From the NCBI GenBank assembly GCA_051251725.1, contig JBPOFN010000015.1, forward strand, positions 27,635 to 91,634: a stretch of 64,000 nucleotides of DNA, written 5' to 3'. The position numbers were made by a program, and so were the translations under genes. How positions within the stretch are numbered: the stretch's first letter is position 1; each line of letters begins with the position of its first letter. This stretch comes from JALZUE01 sp051251725 (lineage in GTDB: Bacteria > Pseudomonadota > Gammaproteobacteria > Enterobacterales > Alteromonadaceae). Shown one piece after another: positions 45,757 to 55,479 of this stretch. The notes below the pieces were generated by a model. That model worked only from the letters and a program-made list of their open reading frames with translations, made no database searches and was not told the origin of the DNA.

Positions 45757-48495
45757 ATGTATAAAAATAAATTTTTAGCCGCTTCTATTACATGCGCGTT
45801 AAGTGGCTCATTAATGAGCTTGCATGCTTATGCAGAAGAAACAAAGACAAAAGATGTAGAAGTTATTCAGGTCACAGGGATTAAAGGCAGCCTACTGCGT
45901 GCTATTGATACAAAACGTGGAACTCGTGGTGTTGTAGACTCTATTTCAGCAGAAGATATTGGCAAGTTTCCAGACCAAAATGTTGCTGAGTCGCTACAAA
46001 GAATCCCCGGCGTTTCTATCGACAGAAGTGGTGGTGAAGGTCAACGTATTACTGTTCGCGGATTTGGGCCTGAATTTAATACTGTTTTAGTTAACGGCCG
46101 AACCATGGCTACTGAAAATCAGGAACGTGATTTCAGTTTTGATACCTTAGCATCTGAATTAATTAGCGGTACCGAAGTTTATAAAACTTATTCAGCGAAT
46201 ATGACCGAAGGCGGTATTGGCGCAACCGTTAATGTAAAAACAGCTCGCCCATTTGATATCAACGGCACTAAAATTGTCGCCAGCGCAAAAATGTTACATG
46301 AATCTTTATCGGGTGAAAGTACTCCACAAATTTCAGGCTTAGCTAGTACTAAATTTGCAGATAACACTATTGGTTTATTAGTCTCTTTTTCACATCAGGA
46401 ACGTAAAGCTCGGATCGATCAAATTAACACCCGAGGCTTCTTAAATGGTGTTGACCTTTCTGCTGTTGGTGGTTCAGAAAACTCATTTGTGCAACAAACA
46501 AATGATCAAATAGTTGATTTTCAAGACAGAACACGAACAGGTGGCACAGCAGTATTACAGTATGCACCATCAGAAAACATAACAGTTACGGCCGATTTGC
46601 TTTATTCAGATTTTGACGTGAAATCAGATGCCACAGTTATTGGCCACTGGCTAACAGGGAGCCAAATTACCAGTGCTAAAGTTGATAGTACTAATACTGT
46701 AACTGAGTTAACACATGATGGCGCAACAGATTTTGTTGCTAGAAGTTATAACCGCCCGACAGAAACTTTTGCCAGTGGCTTGAATGTAGATTGGGATGTG
46801 AATGAATCATTAAATTTAGAATTTGATCTTTCAAAAAGCGCTGCTGAATCAGGTAACGGCGGAAATGACATTTTTGCTGTTATTGGCTTTAACAATACTA
46901 CCAGTTCGGTCAACAATGGTGGTTTAATTCAAGTAACTGGAATTCCATCTCTTTCACCTTCTTTAGGCCGCTCACACTTAGCAAATAGAGAGGGCTCTAC
47001 TATAGAAGATGATATTTCTGAATTTAAAATTGACGGAACATACCTTTTAGATTTAGGGCTTTTGAAAAGTATTAGTTTTGGTTTATCTAACCTTGAAAGA
47101 GAAAAATCAAATACAACATTACAAGCAAACCAAGAAGTTAGGTGCTTATATTGTGGCTATCCAATAGATGTACCCGATAGTTTATTATCTCCATTCACAC
47201 CTTCAGGCTTTATGAGCGGGGAAAATACCACTGGCGTGCCTACTAGTTGGCTACGCATTGATGCAGATGCTTATTTTAACTTTTTAGAATCTGATGCAGC
47301 GGCTTCGGCACGCGATCAGGCCAGAGGCGATGTACCGGGCACTGCTAAAGCTATTTTAGCAGCAAATAACGGCTATGCTCCACAGCGCGCATCAAGCTCA
47401 TTCTCTATTGAAGAAAGTATATCGGCAGCTTAAGTTGAATTTTCTTTCGATGGCGAGGTGGGCACAATGCCATGGAGTGCTAATGCAGGTGTTCGATATG
47501 TAAAAACAGACATGACAGCTAAGGGCACACAAAGAGCATTATTAGAATTACTACCTATTCAAAATGACCCTACGTTACTTCTTGCGACATTAACTGATGA
47601 CGAAATTGCCGTTAATAAAAAAAATAGTTACTCGAATGTTCTTCCTACATTTGATTTTCAGTTAGATCTAACGGAAGACTTAGTTGCTAGATTTGCTTAT
47701 TCAGAATCGATTACTCGTCCAACTATGAGAACATTAGCACCACGCACTAGCTATGATGTGCTAAGTCCTGGCGCATTAAGTGCTACCGCTGGTAACCCAG
47801 AATTAGAAATTTTTGAGGCAACCAATATTGATTTATCACTTGAGTGGTACTTTAACGATTCAAGTTATGTTTCTGCGGCGTACTTTACTAAAAGTGTAGA
47901 TAACTTTATTGTTTCAGGTTTTCGAAAAGAAGTTTTTACCCACCCAACCACAGGTTCCCCCATTACAGAACCCAATGGCTCACCAGCACAATGGAGTGTC
48001 GGTGGTTTTGTTAACTCACCAGAAGAGCTAACTGCAGATGGTCTTGAGCTTTCTTACCAACAAACCTTTGACATGTTACCTGGCTTTTTAAGCGGACTAG
48101 GTGTTTTTGCTAATATGACTTTTGTTGACAGTAACAAAGAAGTTGATGTTAACAATTTGGCTGAAACATTTGCCTTAACCGGTTTAGGAGACTCACGTAA
48201 CTTTGTTCTTTTTTATGAAAAAGATGCATTACAAATACGTATTGCTTTAAATCAACGTGATGAGTTTTTACAAACATTAAGAAACCCAACAGGGGGTGAT
48301 CCAATTTTTGTTGAGGACTATAGTCAAGTTGATATGAGCGCTAGCTACGATCTAACGGATGAAATAACTATTTTTGCAGAAGGCATCAACCTTACAAAAG
48401 AAAAAGTAAAATCTAAAGGTCGTTTCGACAATCACTTTGTTTCTCTAGTTGATTCTGGAGCACGTTACACCGTGGGCGTTAGAGCTAGTTTTTAG
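45757..48495 (+). pseudogene. TonB-dependent receptor interrupted by one nonsense codon
   Basis: The reading frame has 912 codons with one TAA at 47431-47433 (codon 559). The N-terminal part has a signal peptide, the plug (FPDQNVAESLQRIPGVSIDR, ITVRGFGPEFNTVLVNGR) and half the barrel. The C-terminal part continues in the same frame from VEFSFDGE to a final GVRASF. In such receptors this position is normally aromatic (SAAYVEF), so TAT or TAC to TAA is the simplest change. ATG 45757 is chosen, with GGGGA eight bases upstream. It would import galactosides for LacZ. As written, the barrel cannot be completed. Confidence 0.85.
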
Positions 48496-48509
48496 TATTA
48501 GCTTGTTGT

Positions 48510-48543
48510 CACTAGCCGACACAAGGTGTGGGCTAGTGTTTTT
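48510..48543 (+). terminator. Intrinsic terminator after the receptor
   Basis: CACTAGCC (48510-48517) pairs with GGCTAGTG (48531-48538), followed by TTTTT (48539-48543). It lies 15 bases past the receptor stop, so lacZ probably relies on partial read-through or its own promoter. Confidence 0.8.
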
Positions 48544-48586
48544 CCTGTATATATATTTCATTTTACAAAAATAAGATCACATTAAT

Positions 48587-51500
48587 ATGCCATTACCTTG
48601 TTATTTACCTCCTAAATTTTGGGAAGCGCCTGAATTAATCAACATTCATCGGATAGCGTCAAGACCTCGCCTTATTCCTATGGCAAGTAGCGCTTGTGCA
48701 TTAACACAATTACCTGAAGAGTCTCCTTATTTTCTTTCATTAAAAGGGGATTGGTTTTTTAAATATATTCTCAATCCTAACGATGCGCCTGAAGGTTTTG
48801 CCAGTGAGGGGTTTGACTTTAGTGGCTGGGACAAAATTAAGGTTCCTTCAAATTGGACAATGCAAGGTTACGGCAAGCCGCATTACACCAATGTTCAAAT
48901 GCCTTTTTCCCACTTCCCTCCACATGTACCTGAAGAAAACCCAACAGGGCTTTATTATCACACCTTCGAAGTACCTGAAAATTGGTATGAACGCAGAACA
49001 GTATTACATATTGGTGGTTGTGAAAGTGTATTGGCACTTTGGTTAAACGGCGAATTTATCGGTTTAAGTAAATGCTCACGGATGTCGGCAGAATTTGAAA
49101 TAAATGACGCGCTTAAAAAAGGTACAAACATATTATCTGCCATGGTTGTGCAATGGTCTGATGCTTCGTTTATTGAAGACCAAGACCACTGGTGGATGGC
49201 CGGTATATTCAGAGAAGTATTTTTACGTTCAACCCCACAAGTAAACATTGAAGATTTATTTGTTGAACCAAAGTTGAGTGACGATTTTAAAACCGCAAGT
49301 TTAGGATTAAAAGCGCGTATAAACTTCCCTAACATTCCTTATGATAACTGGCAAGTTAGAGCCAATTTATATAATGAGAACAATGAAAGTGTATTACAGC
49401 AAGAGTGGCTAACATCGTTCGAATCAAAAACCTACATAGAGCGTGAATATTGGTGGCAAGTTTCTACCGCGGTTGAAATTAATAACCCTGCGTTATGGAG
49501 CCATGAAAGTCCTACTTTATATAAAGTCGTTGTTGAATTGCTTGATGAAAACGGCACCATTATTGAAACGTTAGCTCAGAAAATTGGCTTTAGGAAAATA
49601 GAAATAAAAGATCGCTCGTTATTAATTAATGGCCAACGAGTGATTATTAACGGCGTTAACAGACACGACCATCATGATACTGAAGGTAAAGCATTACCAC
49701 GTGAAGCAATGGAAGCCGACGTATTAACCATGAAGCGCTTTAACGTAAATGCAGTTCGTTGCGCTCATTACCCTAACGACAGCTATTTTTACGAATTATG
49801 CGACAAATACGGTTTGTATGTTATTGATGAAACCGATATTGAAAGCCATGCGTTTCGACTGAATTTATGTGACGAACCAAGATACGCAACCGCTTGGCTA
49901 GATCGCGGTATGCGGATGGTACAACGCAACAAAAATCACCCCAGTATTATTTCTTGGTCGTTAGGTAACGAAGCTGGTTATGGCGCTAACCATGATGCAC
50001 TTGCCGCTTGGATACGTAAATATGATGATTCACGAATTGTTCATTACGAAGGCGCTACCAGAGATATGCATTGGGACGATAATTTCGATACCCAATATGA
50101 TGAAATTCGCCCGCATCGTCCTGATCACTTTTTAGCGACCGATTTAATTTGTCCTATGTACCCGTCGTTAGAAAAACTTAAATTATTTTCTCAGCAAAGT
50201 GACGAACCACGGCCTTGTATTCCATGTGAATATTGTCATGCCATGGGCAATGCTAACGGAAATTTGAAAGAATACTTTGAATTGTTTGAAACTTTACCTG
50301 GTTTACAAGGTGGCTTTATATGGGAATGGATTGATCATGGCATATTAAAACATACTGAAGACGGACGACCTTATTGGGCTTATGGTGGTGATTTTGGCGA
50401 CCAACCTAACGATATAAACTTTGTTGTTGATGGTTTGGTATTTCCTGATAGAACACCACACCCTGCGCTATATGAATTTAAAAAGCTTGCCCAGCCGATT
50501 GCGGTTGAGCACATTAATAAAAATTCGAATATATTTCGTATTAAAAACAAACAATATTTTATTTCAACGCAATGGCTTGCATTTAAGTGGGTTATTGAAT
50601 GCGAAGGAGTTAGTTTTGCACAAAGCGACGAAATATCACTGAATTTGGCTCCGCGTGCAACAATGGACTTTCAAATACCACAAAACATTATTGATAAAGT
50701 AAAACAAACCGGTGAAGAATGTTTTATTCGTTTTAGCTTTTTCTCTAAAGAAGCCAACGACTGGTGTGATTTAGCACAAGAAATTGCTTGGGAACAACAC
50801 CAAATTTCACAAAAATCAGTTAAGCCGCTCATTTCACCTGAATCTAACGAGGTTATTGATCATCAAAACGGTAAGATTGAATGGCAAGATATGAGTCTAA
50901 AAATAGATTTAGAAACCGGTTTGTGGCAGTCGTGGGAAAAAGACGGTGTAGAATTATTAGCCATAGCGCCAATGTTAAATGTATGGCGCTGCCCTACAGA
51001 TAACGACGGTTTACGACTTAAAAAAGAAACCCGGCCAAAACCCTTAGCCAAATGGCGAGCTGCTGGTTTAGATAGTTACTCTGTGGCGCTAAAGTCGTTA
51101 GAGAAATCTAACTTAGCAGGCAACCTTTCGATAAAAGTTGTGCATGAATATAGCTTTGCTGACAATGCTAAAACCTTACAAACCACAACCTGGACAATAA
51201 TGAGAAATGGGGAAGTCTTGGTTGATACACATATTGACGTTGATGAAAGCTTGCCTGATTTACCACGTTTAGGTATTGATTTTTCGTTAAGTGATGGCAT
51301 CAAAAACTGTACTTGGTATGGTATGGGGCCACATGAATCGTATAGTGACCGAAAAGCGGGTAATTGGATCAGTTGTTTCAATAGTACAATTGAGGAACAG
51401 TTTGTTCCTTATATTTTGCCGCAAACCCATGGCAATCATACGGATGTACGCTGGTTAGCACTTGAACATCAAAGTGGTAAAAAAATTCGCTTTGAATTTC

Positions 51501-51715
51501 CCAAGCCGATGAATTTTACTGTCAGTCACTTTACCGCCAAAGATCTTGAAGCGGCAAGACATACCGTTGATCTTGTTCCGCGTAAAGAAACTTATGTCGC
51601 TATTGATTACCAGCAACGCGGATTAGGTAATGGTGCTTGTGGTCCTGATACGCTTGAAAAATATCGAATATATCCGGGTGTTTATCACTTTCAGTATTCA
51701 ATAAAAATTCAATAG
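48587..51715 (+). CDS. lacZ: Beta-galactosidase, GH2 LacZ type
   Basis: A 1042-aa cytoplasmic enzyme, the usual LacZ length, without a signal peptide. The sugar-binding jelly roll (about 50-220) has PSNWTMQGYGKPHYTN. The catalytic barrel carries GVNRHDHHD (about 356-364), acid/base Glu462 in LGNEAGYG and nucleophile Glu548 in PCEYCHAMGN. The C-terminal Bgal_small_N domain is present (WGMGPHESY equivalent: WYGMGPHESYSDRKAG). It hydrolyses beta-galactosides brought in by the adjacent symporter. Confidence 0.93.
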   Translation: MPLPCYLPPKFWEAPELINIHRIASRPRLIPMASSACALTQLPEESPYFLSLKGDWFFKYILNPNDAPEGFASEGFDFSGWDKIKVPSNWTMQGYGKPHYTNVQMPFSHFPPHVPEENPTGLYYHTFEVPENWYERRTVLHIGGCESVLALWLNGEFIGLSKCSRMSAEFEINDALKKGTNILSAMVVQWSDASFIEDQDHWWMAGIFREVFLRSTPQVNIEDLFVEPKLSDDFKTASLGLKARINFPNIPYDNWQVRANLYNENNESVLQQEWLTSFESKTYIEREYWWQVSTAVEINNPALWSHESPTLYKVVVELLDENGTIIETLAQKIGFRKIEIKDRSLLINGQRVIINGVNRHDHHDTEGKALPREAMEADVLTMKRFNVNAVRCAHYPNDSYFYELCDKYGLYVIDETDIESHAFRLNLCDEPRYATAWLDRGMRMVQRNKNHPSIISWSLGNEAGYGANHDALAAWIRKYDDSRIVHYEGATRDMHWDDNFDTQYDEIRPHRPDHFLATDLICPMYPSLEKLKLFSQQSDEPRPCIPCEYCHAMGNANGNLKEYFELFETLPGLQGGFIWEWIDHGILKHTEDGRPYWAYGGDFGDQPNDINFVVDGLVFPDRTPHPALYEFKKLAQPIAVEHINKNSNIFRIKNKQYFISTQWLAFKWVIECEGVSFAQSDEISLNLAPRATMDFQIPQNIIDKVKQTGEECFIRFSFFSKEANDWCDLAQEIAWEQHQISQKSVKPLISPESNEVIDHQNGKIEWQDMSLKIDLETGLWQSWEKDGVELLAIAPMLNVWRCPTDNDGLRLKKETRPKPLAKWRAAGLDSYSVALKSLEKSNLAGNLSIKVVHEYSFADNAKTLQTTTWTIMRNGEVLVDTHIDVDESLPDLPRLGIDFSLSDGIKNCTWYGMGPHESYSDRKAGNWISCFNSTIEEQFVPYILPQTHGNHTDVRWLALEHQSGKKIRFEFPKPMNFTVSHFTAKDLEAARHTVDLVPRKETYVAIDYQQRGLGNGACGPDTLEKYRIYPGVYHFQYSIKIQ

Positions 51716-51748
51716 CGTTATGCACAAAAACGCGTAAAGATTTAAATA

Positions 51749-51808
51749 ATATCCGTCCAGCTAATGTATTGATTTAACTTCTAATCAATTCATTAGCTGG
51801 ACGGATAT
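51749..51808. repeat. 26-bp near-perfect inverted repeat between lacZ and symporter
   Basis: The left arm (51749-51774, beginning ATATCCGTCCAGCTAATG) and right arm (51783-51808, ending CATTAGCTGGACGGATAT) pair over 26 bases with one mismatch and an 8-nt loop. No T run follows. It starts 33 bases past the lacZ stop and ends 23 bases before the symporter start. Confidence 0.85.
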
Positions 51809-51831
51809 AAGTAAGGGTTTAAATAAATATA

Positions 51832-53226
51832 ATGATAAATAAACAAAAAACATACTTATCTTTCGGTGAAAAAATTGCTTATGCAGCAGGTGATGTAGCG
51901 GTTAATTTTTTCTTTAAATTTTTCCAATTTTTCTTATTCTACTACTACACCGACTCGGTCGGTTTATCGGCTGGCGTTGTCGGTAGTATATTTTTACTTT
52001 CTCGCTTATTAGACATGGTAACCGACCCTGCAATGGGGGCGTTAGCCGATAGAACAAGAACACGCTGGGGAAGTTACCGGCCCTATTTATTATTTATAGC
52101 TATTCCCTATGCTATTTGCGGTTATTTAATGTTTTTAAATCCACAGCTATCAATGGAAGGAAAACTGATATATGCCTTCATTACTTATTCATTAATGATG
52201 CTAGCATTTACCGCAATCAATATTCCTTATGCTGCATTATCAGGAGTAATGACACCTTTTTCACAAGAAAGAACCACCCTATCAGGTTATCGATTTGTTG
52301 GTGCGTTTGCGGGCGGCTTGTTACTCACATTATTAATACGGCCTTTAGTAAAGCTTCTTGGTGTTGAAGATGAAGCGGAAGGCTTTCGTATGACTATGGC
52401 AATATTTGCCGTGCTTTCTGTTTTGCTATTTTGGGTAACCTTCTTCTTCTGTAAAGAAAGGGTAAAGCCGGATGCGAATCAAAAACCGACAATTAGAAAA
52501 GATCTAAAAAGCTTATTAAAAAATAGGCCTTGGCAAATTTTAACTTTTTCATACATTCTTCATGGGATTTATTTTACTATTCATGGTGCCGTTACCTTAC
52601 ATTTCTTCAAGTATTGGATAGGTGACGACGGTACTGCCGTTTTAGGTATATTCGATCTTTCAACCATGTTTTTAGCGGTTAGTTTGTTGTTTAGTATTGT
52701 TGGTGCGGGTATGACTAAATTTTTAACCACGCATGTCGATAAGCGTCGGTTAGTGATCCTTTCTGCCCTATTCAACGGGGTAATATTGCTCGCTTTTTAC
52801 TTTATAAAAGACAGTAATGTTACGCTTTTATTTACACTGCAAGCTTTAAACGGCATAGCTGTTGGTTTTATTCCTGTACTGGTTTGGTCTATGTATGCAG
52901 ACACAGCCGATTATGGCGAATACAAATATCATCATAGAAATACTGGCGTTATATTTTCGGCGGCATTATTTGGCTTAAAACTAGGTTTGGCTATTGGTGG
53001 CGCTTTGGCAGGGTGGATATTAGCCAGTTATGGTTTTATCGGTAACTCTGCTCAAGATGAAGAATCTAAATTAGGTATATTGCTTTGCTTTAGCTTAATA
53101 CCTGCTGCGTTAGCTTTTATAAAAGCGGCTATTTTATTCTATTATCCAATACGAGACAGTGATATGAAAAAAATAGAAAAAGCACTGATTGAAAGAAAAG
53201 GTGAACTACATGCCCCTAGTATGTGA
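51832..53226 (+). CDS. GPH-family sugar:cation symporter (galactoside locus)
   Basis: A 464-aa inner-membrane protein with about 12 helices. It shares the family motifs with the mannan symporter: EKIAYAAGDVAVNFFFKF, LLDMVTDPAMGALADRTRTR, RWGSYRPYL and MYADTADYGEYKYHHRNTGV. Next to lacZ it probably imports lactose-like beta-galactosides. The two GPH proteins are related but clearly not recent copies. Confidence 0.88.
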   Translation: MINKQKTYLSFGEKIAYAAGDVAVNFFFKFFQFFLFYYYTDSVGLSAGVVGSIFLLSRLLDMVTDPAMGALADRTRTRWGSYRPYLLFIAIPYAICGYLMFLNPQLSMEGKLIYAFITYSLMMLAFTAINIPYAALSGVMTPFSQERTTLSGYRFVGAFAGGLLLTLLIRPLVKLLGVEDEAEGFRMTMAIFAVLSVLLFWVTFFFCKERVKPDANQKPTIRKDLKSLLKNRPWQILTFSYILHGIYFTIHGAVTLHFFKYWIGDDGTAVLGIFDLSTMFLAVSLLFSIVGAGMTKFLTTHVDKRRLVILSALFNGVILLAFYFIKDSNVTLLFTLQALNGIAVGFIPVLVWSMYADTADYGEYKYHHRNTGVIFSAALFGLKLGLAIGGALAGWILASYGFIGNSAQDEESKLGILLCFSLIPAALAFIKAAILFYYPIRDSDMKKIEKALIERKGELHAPSM

Positions 53227-53255
53227 TATTTAGCCTTTAACAAAATCTTTATAGC

Positions 53256-53290
53256 GCCTATCCTAGAGCCATGTAGAGTTTAGGATAGGC
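53256..53290 (+). terminator. Hairpin after the symporter gene
   Basis: GCCTATCCTA (53256-53265) and TAGGATAGGC (53281-53290) form a perfect 10-bp stem with a 15-nt loop. No T run follows, so this is a probable but unproven terminator. Confidence 0.5.
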
Positions 53291-53450
53291 AGACTCTAAA
53301 TAAGAAAAATTTAAAGCGCTAACAAAGTAAGTCCTAAATACATAACAACATTCAACCAGTACAAAAATGTTGATTTTTGCTCCTGCACCGCCTACTTTAG
53401 CCAACACTTTTACCTCTAATGAGGTGTGATATCGATAAGAGTCTAGTTTG

Positions 53451-54026
53451 ATGCCTGTACCTAATCCAGCAAGAATAATGACATTTGAAACGCCAAAAGA
53501 TCTCGGCCAGTGGCTCCACGATAATTACGCGACAGAAAGTGAATTATGGGTAAAAATATACAAGAAAAACACCGGGATTAAGAGTGTGACTTGGAATGAT
53601 GTCGTGATCGAGGTGTTATGCTGGGGTTGGATCGATGGCATTAAGAAATCAATCGATGACCAAGCCTATCTTCAGCGCATTACTCCCAGACAATCACGAA
53701 GCAACTGGTCGAAAAGAAATACCGAGCATGTCGATCGCCTGATCAACGAGGGCCGAATGATGGAATCAGGGCTAGTGCATATTCGAGCGGCAAAAGCGGA
53801 CGGCCGCTGGGAAAAAGCTTATACAGTCAGCGAAATGGCAGTGCCGTTAGATTTTATCGCAGCACTGAACAGCCAACCAGATGCTAAAAAATTTTATGAA
53901 ACGCTCAATAAATCTAGTCGTTATGTTATTGCCCACGGATTAATAAGCGCGAAGAAACCCGACACTAGGCTAAAGCGGTTTTCAAAATTTATCAATATGC
54001 TTGCTCGCGAAGAAAAGCCTACATAA
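53451..54026 (+). CDS. YdeI/OmpD-associated family protein
   Basis: A 191-aa cytosolic protein. FETPKDLGQWLHDNYATESELWVKIYKK, CWGWIDGIKKSID, LQRITPRQSRSNWSKRN and the C-terminal LNKSSRYVIAHGLISAKKPDTR are the conserved blocks of the YdeI/OmpD-associated family, linked in some species to resistance to cationic peptides. ATG 53451 is preferred over the TTG just before it; Met at 53478 is another option. Confidence 0.8.
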   Translation: MPVPNPARIMTFETPKDLGQWLHDNYATESELWVKIYKKNTGIKSVTWNDVVIEVLCWGWIDGIKKSIDDQAYLQRITPRQSRSNWSKRNTEHVDRLINEGRMMESGLVHIRAAKADGRWEKAYTVSEMAVPLDFIAALNSQPDAKKFYETLNKSSRYVIAHGLISAKKPDTRLKRFSKFINMLAREEKPT

Positions 54027-54046
54027 GTAATATCTAAAGGAATAAT

Positions 54047-54256
54047 ATGCGTGATAAAAATGAAGATGATGCTAAATTAGCAAATAATAAATTAGCCACA
54101 TATTTGGCGATAGGCTGTGGCATAGGCGCTGCAATAGGCGTCACTATTGGTGTGATTTTCGAGATATTGCATTTCAGTTTAGCCATAGGCACCGCTGTTG
54201 GTTGTGGCATTGGTATTTCAATTGGCGCTGCCAAGCAAAAAGACAATCAACATTAG
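54047..54256 (+). CDS. Small glycine-zipper membrane protein
   Basis: A 69-aa protein with two Gly-rich membrane segments, AIGCGIGAAIGVTIGVIFEI and LAIGTAVGCGIGISIGAA, and charged ends. SD AAAGGA precedes ATG. Glycine-zipper proteins insert in membranes; no role can be given. Confidence 0.6.
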   Translation: MRDKNEDDAKLANNKLATYLAIGCGIGAAIGVTIGVIFEILHFSLAIGTAVGCGIGISIGAAKQKDNQH

Positions 54257-54328
54257 TAAACACTTACTTACCAGTAAACTCAAGTAACTGTTATTAAGTA
54301 CATAATTAGACTTTGGTTAAATAAATAA

Positions 54329-54742
54329 ATGAATATTAAAAGTTGTGAGTATGGCGTAGGAGATAACTCTTATAAAATGGCAGGAGAATTATCCGGGATA
54401 ACTAAGCTCGTTGATGAGTTTTATCATAATATGGATGTTTTTTCTGAATCAAAAAAAATCAGAAATATGCATACCAGTGATTTATCGGCGTCTCGAAAAA
54501 AGCTCGCTTACTTTTTGTCTGGTTGGCTTGGCGGGCCAAAATTATATGCCGAAAATTACGGGAGTATCAATATTCCCCAAGCGCATAAACATTTATCAAT
54601 CGGAATTGACGAAAGTGAAGCCTGGCTTTTATGTATGCAAAAAGCCATAGATAATCAGCCATATGAAGCAGCATTCAAAATTTATCTTATGGAGCAATTA
54701 AGAGTTCCAGCCGAACGAATTATCCAGGCCTCGGGCACCTAA
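54329..54742 (+). CDS. Group II truncated haemoglobin
   Basis: A 137-aa 2-on-2 globin. FLSGWLGGPKLYAENYG is the typical E/F-region motif, the probable haem-ligand His86 lies in PQAHKHLSIG, and Trp99 in ESEAWLLCM fits the group II TrpG8. Such proteins bind oxygen or react with NO and peroxide. Standard length, with no partner gene adjacent. Confidence 0.85.
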   Translation: MNIKSCEYGVGDNSYKMAGELSGITKLVDEFYHNMDVFSESKKIRNMHTSDLSASRKKLAYFLSGWLGGPKLYAENYGSINIPQAHKHLSIGIDESEAWLLCMQKAIDNQPYEAAFKIYLMEQLRVPAERIIQASGT

Positions 54743-54880
54743 CTCACCAATTACATGCCTAAAAAATGTTGTCACTACCTTTTGATTATTTTAACCAATT
54801 TTTATTCATTTCGTATGGGTGTTAGCTTGCCGTAAAATTAGGCTATATAGTCAAAATTGAAATTTTTCGACTAACGAAGG

Positions 54881-55084
54881 CAGTGTCAGTTTATAAACCA
54901 ACAACTTAAAACTGGTCGTTATGGCTCCGCTAGTGAAATTGTTAGAGCAGGCTTAAGGGCATTATAAGATCAAGAAGCTAAACTTTTAAACTTACGCAAT
55001 ATGCTAGTTCAAGGCGAGCAAAGTGGTGTTACAGATTACAGCCATGAAAATTTATTGACTGAGCTAGATAAAGATAATCATTAA
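54881..55084 (+). pseudogene. ParD-like antitoxin, truncated and interrupted
   Basis: The frame reads FINQQLKTGRYGSASEIVRAG then LRAL, TAA (54965-54967), then DQEAKLLNLRNMLVQGEQSG and on to the stop at 55082-55084. This is a CopG/ParD antitoxin lacking its first 15-20 residues (TAA at 54872) and with one internal stop. Its stop overlaps the parE-like ATG by one base, the normal arrangement. Confidence 0.8.
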
Positions 55085-55377
55085 TGAATAAATTTCTGCT
55101 ATCTTCGAAAGCCAAAGCAGATTTAATTAAAATAGCTAAATATACCCAATTAACCTGGGGGCTATCATAACGGAATGACTACCTAAAAATATTAGATGGC
55201 ACATTTCAGTTGTTAGCTAATGAGCCCGAGTTAGGGATCAATTGCAATTACATTAGAGAGGATTACAGTAAATATCCACAAGCTAGCCATGTAATTTATT
55301 ATAAAAAGTATAAAAACAACCAAATACTAATAATACGTATATTGCATAAAAGTATGGACCTAAACTCCATGCGCTAG
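55084..55377 (+). pseudogene. ParE-like toxin with internal stop
   Basis: MNKFLLSSKAKADLIKIAKY and TQLTWGLS are followed by TAA (55168-55170), then RNDYLKILDGTFQLLANEPE through to RILHKSMDLNSMR and TAG. Family members usually have Gln or similar at the stop position, so a C-to-T change in CAA is the simplest cause. The 3' part including the conserved RILH..MD end is intact. Not functional as written. Confidence 0.82.
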
Positions 55378-55412
55378 AAAAATAACGCCCGCATAAACTG
55401 CGGAATATTTTG

Positions 55413-55434
55413 GACGCTTTTTTGCGTCATTTTC
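55413..55434 (+). terminator. Weak terminator-like hairpin
   Basis: GACGC-TTTTTT-GCGTC (55413-55428) is followed by ATTTTC. The 5-bp stem is short, so confidence is low. It lies between the decayed ParE gene and the convergent TPR gene. Confidence 0.35.
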
Positions 55435-55479
55435 TTTTAAGCAAAAAAAGGACAATGTGATACGTCAGATTTAATGAGC

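Noticed and set aside
48958..49335. 125-codon minus-strand frame inside lacZ
   Set aside because: Lies wholly within the strongly conserved GH2 coding region; a shadow.
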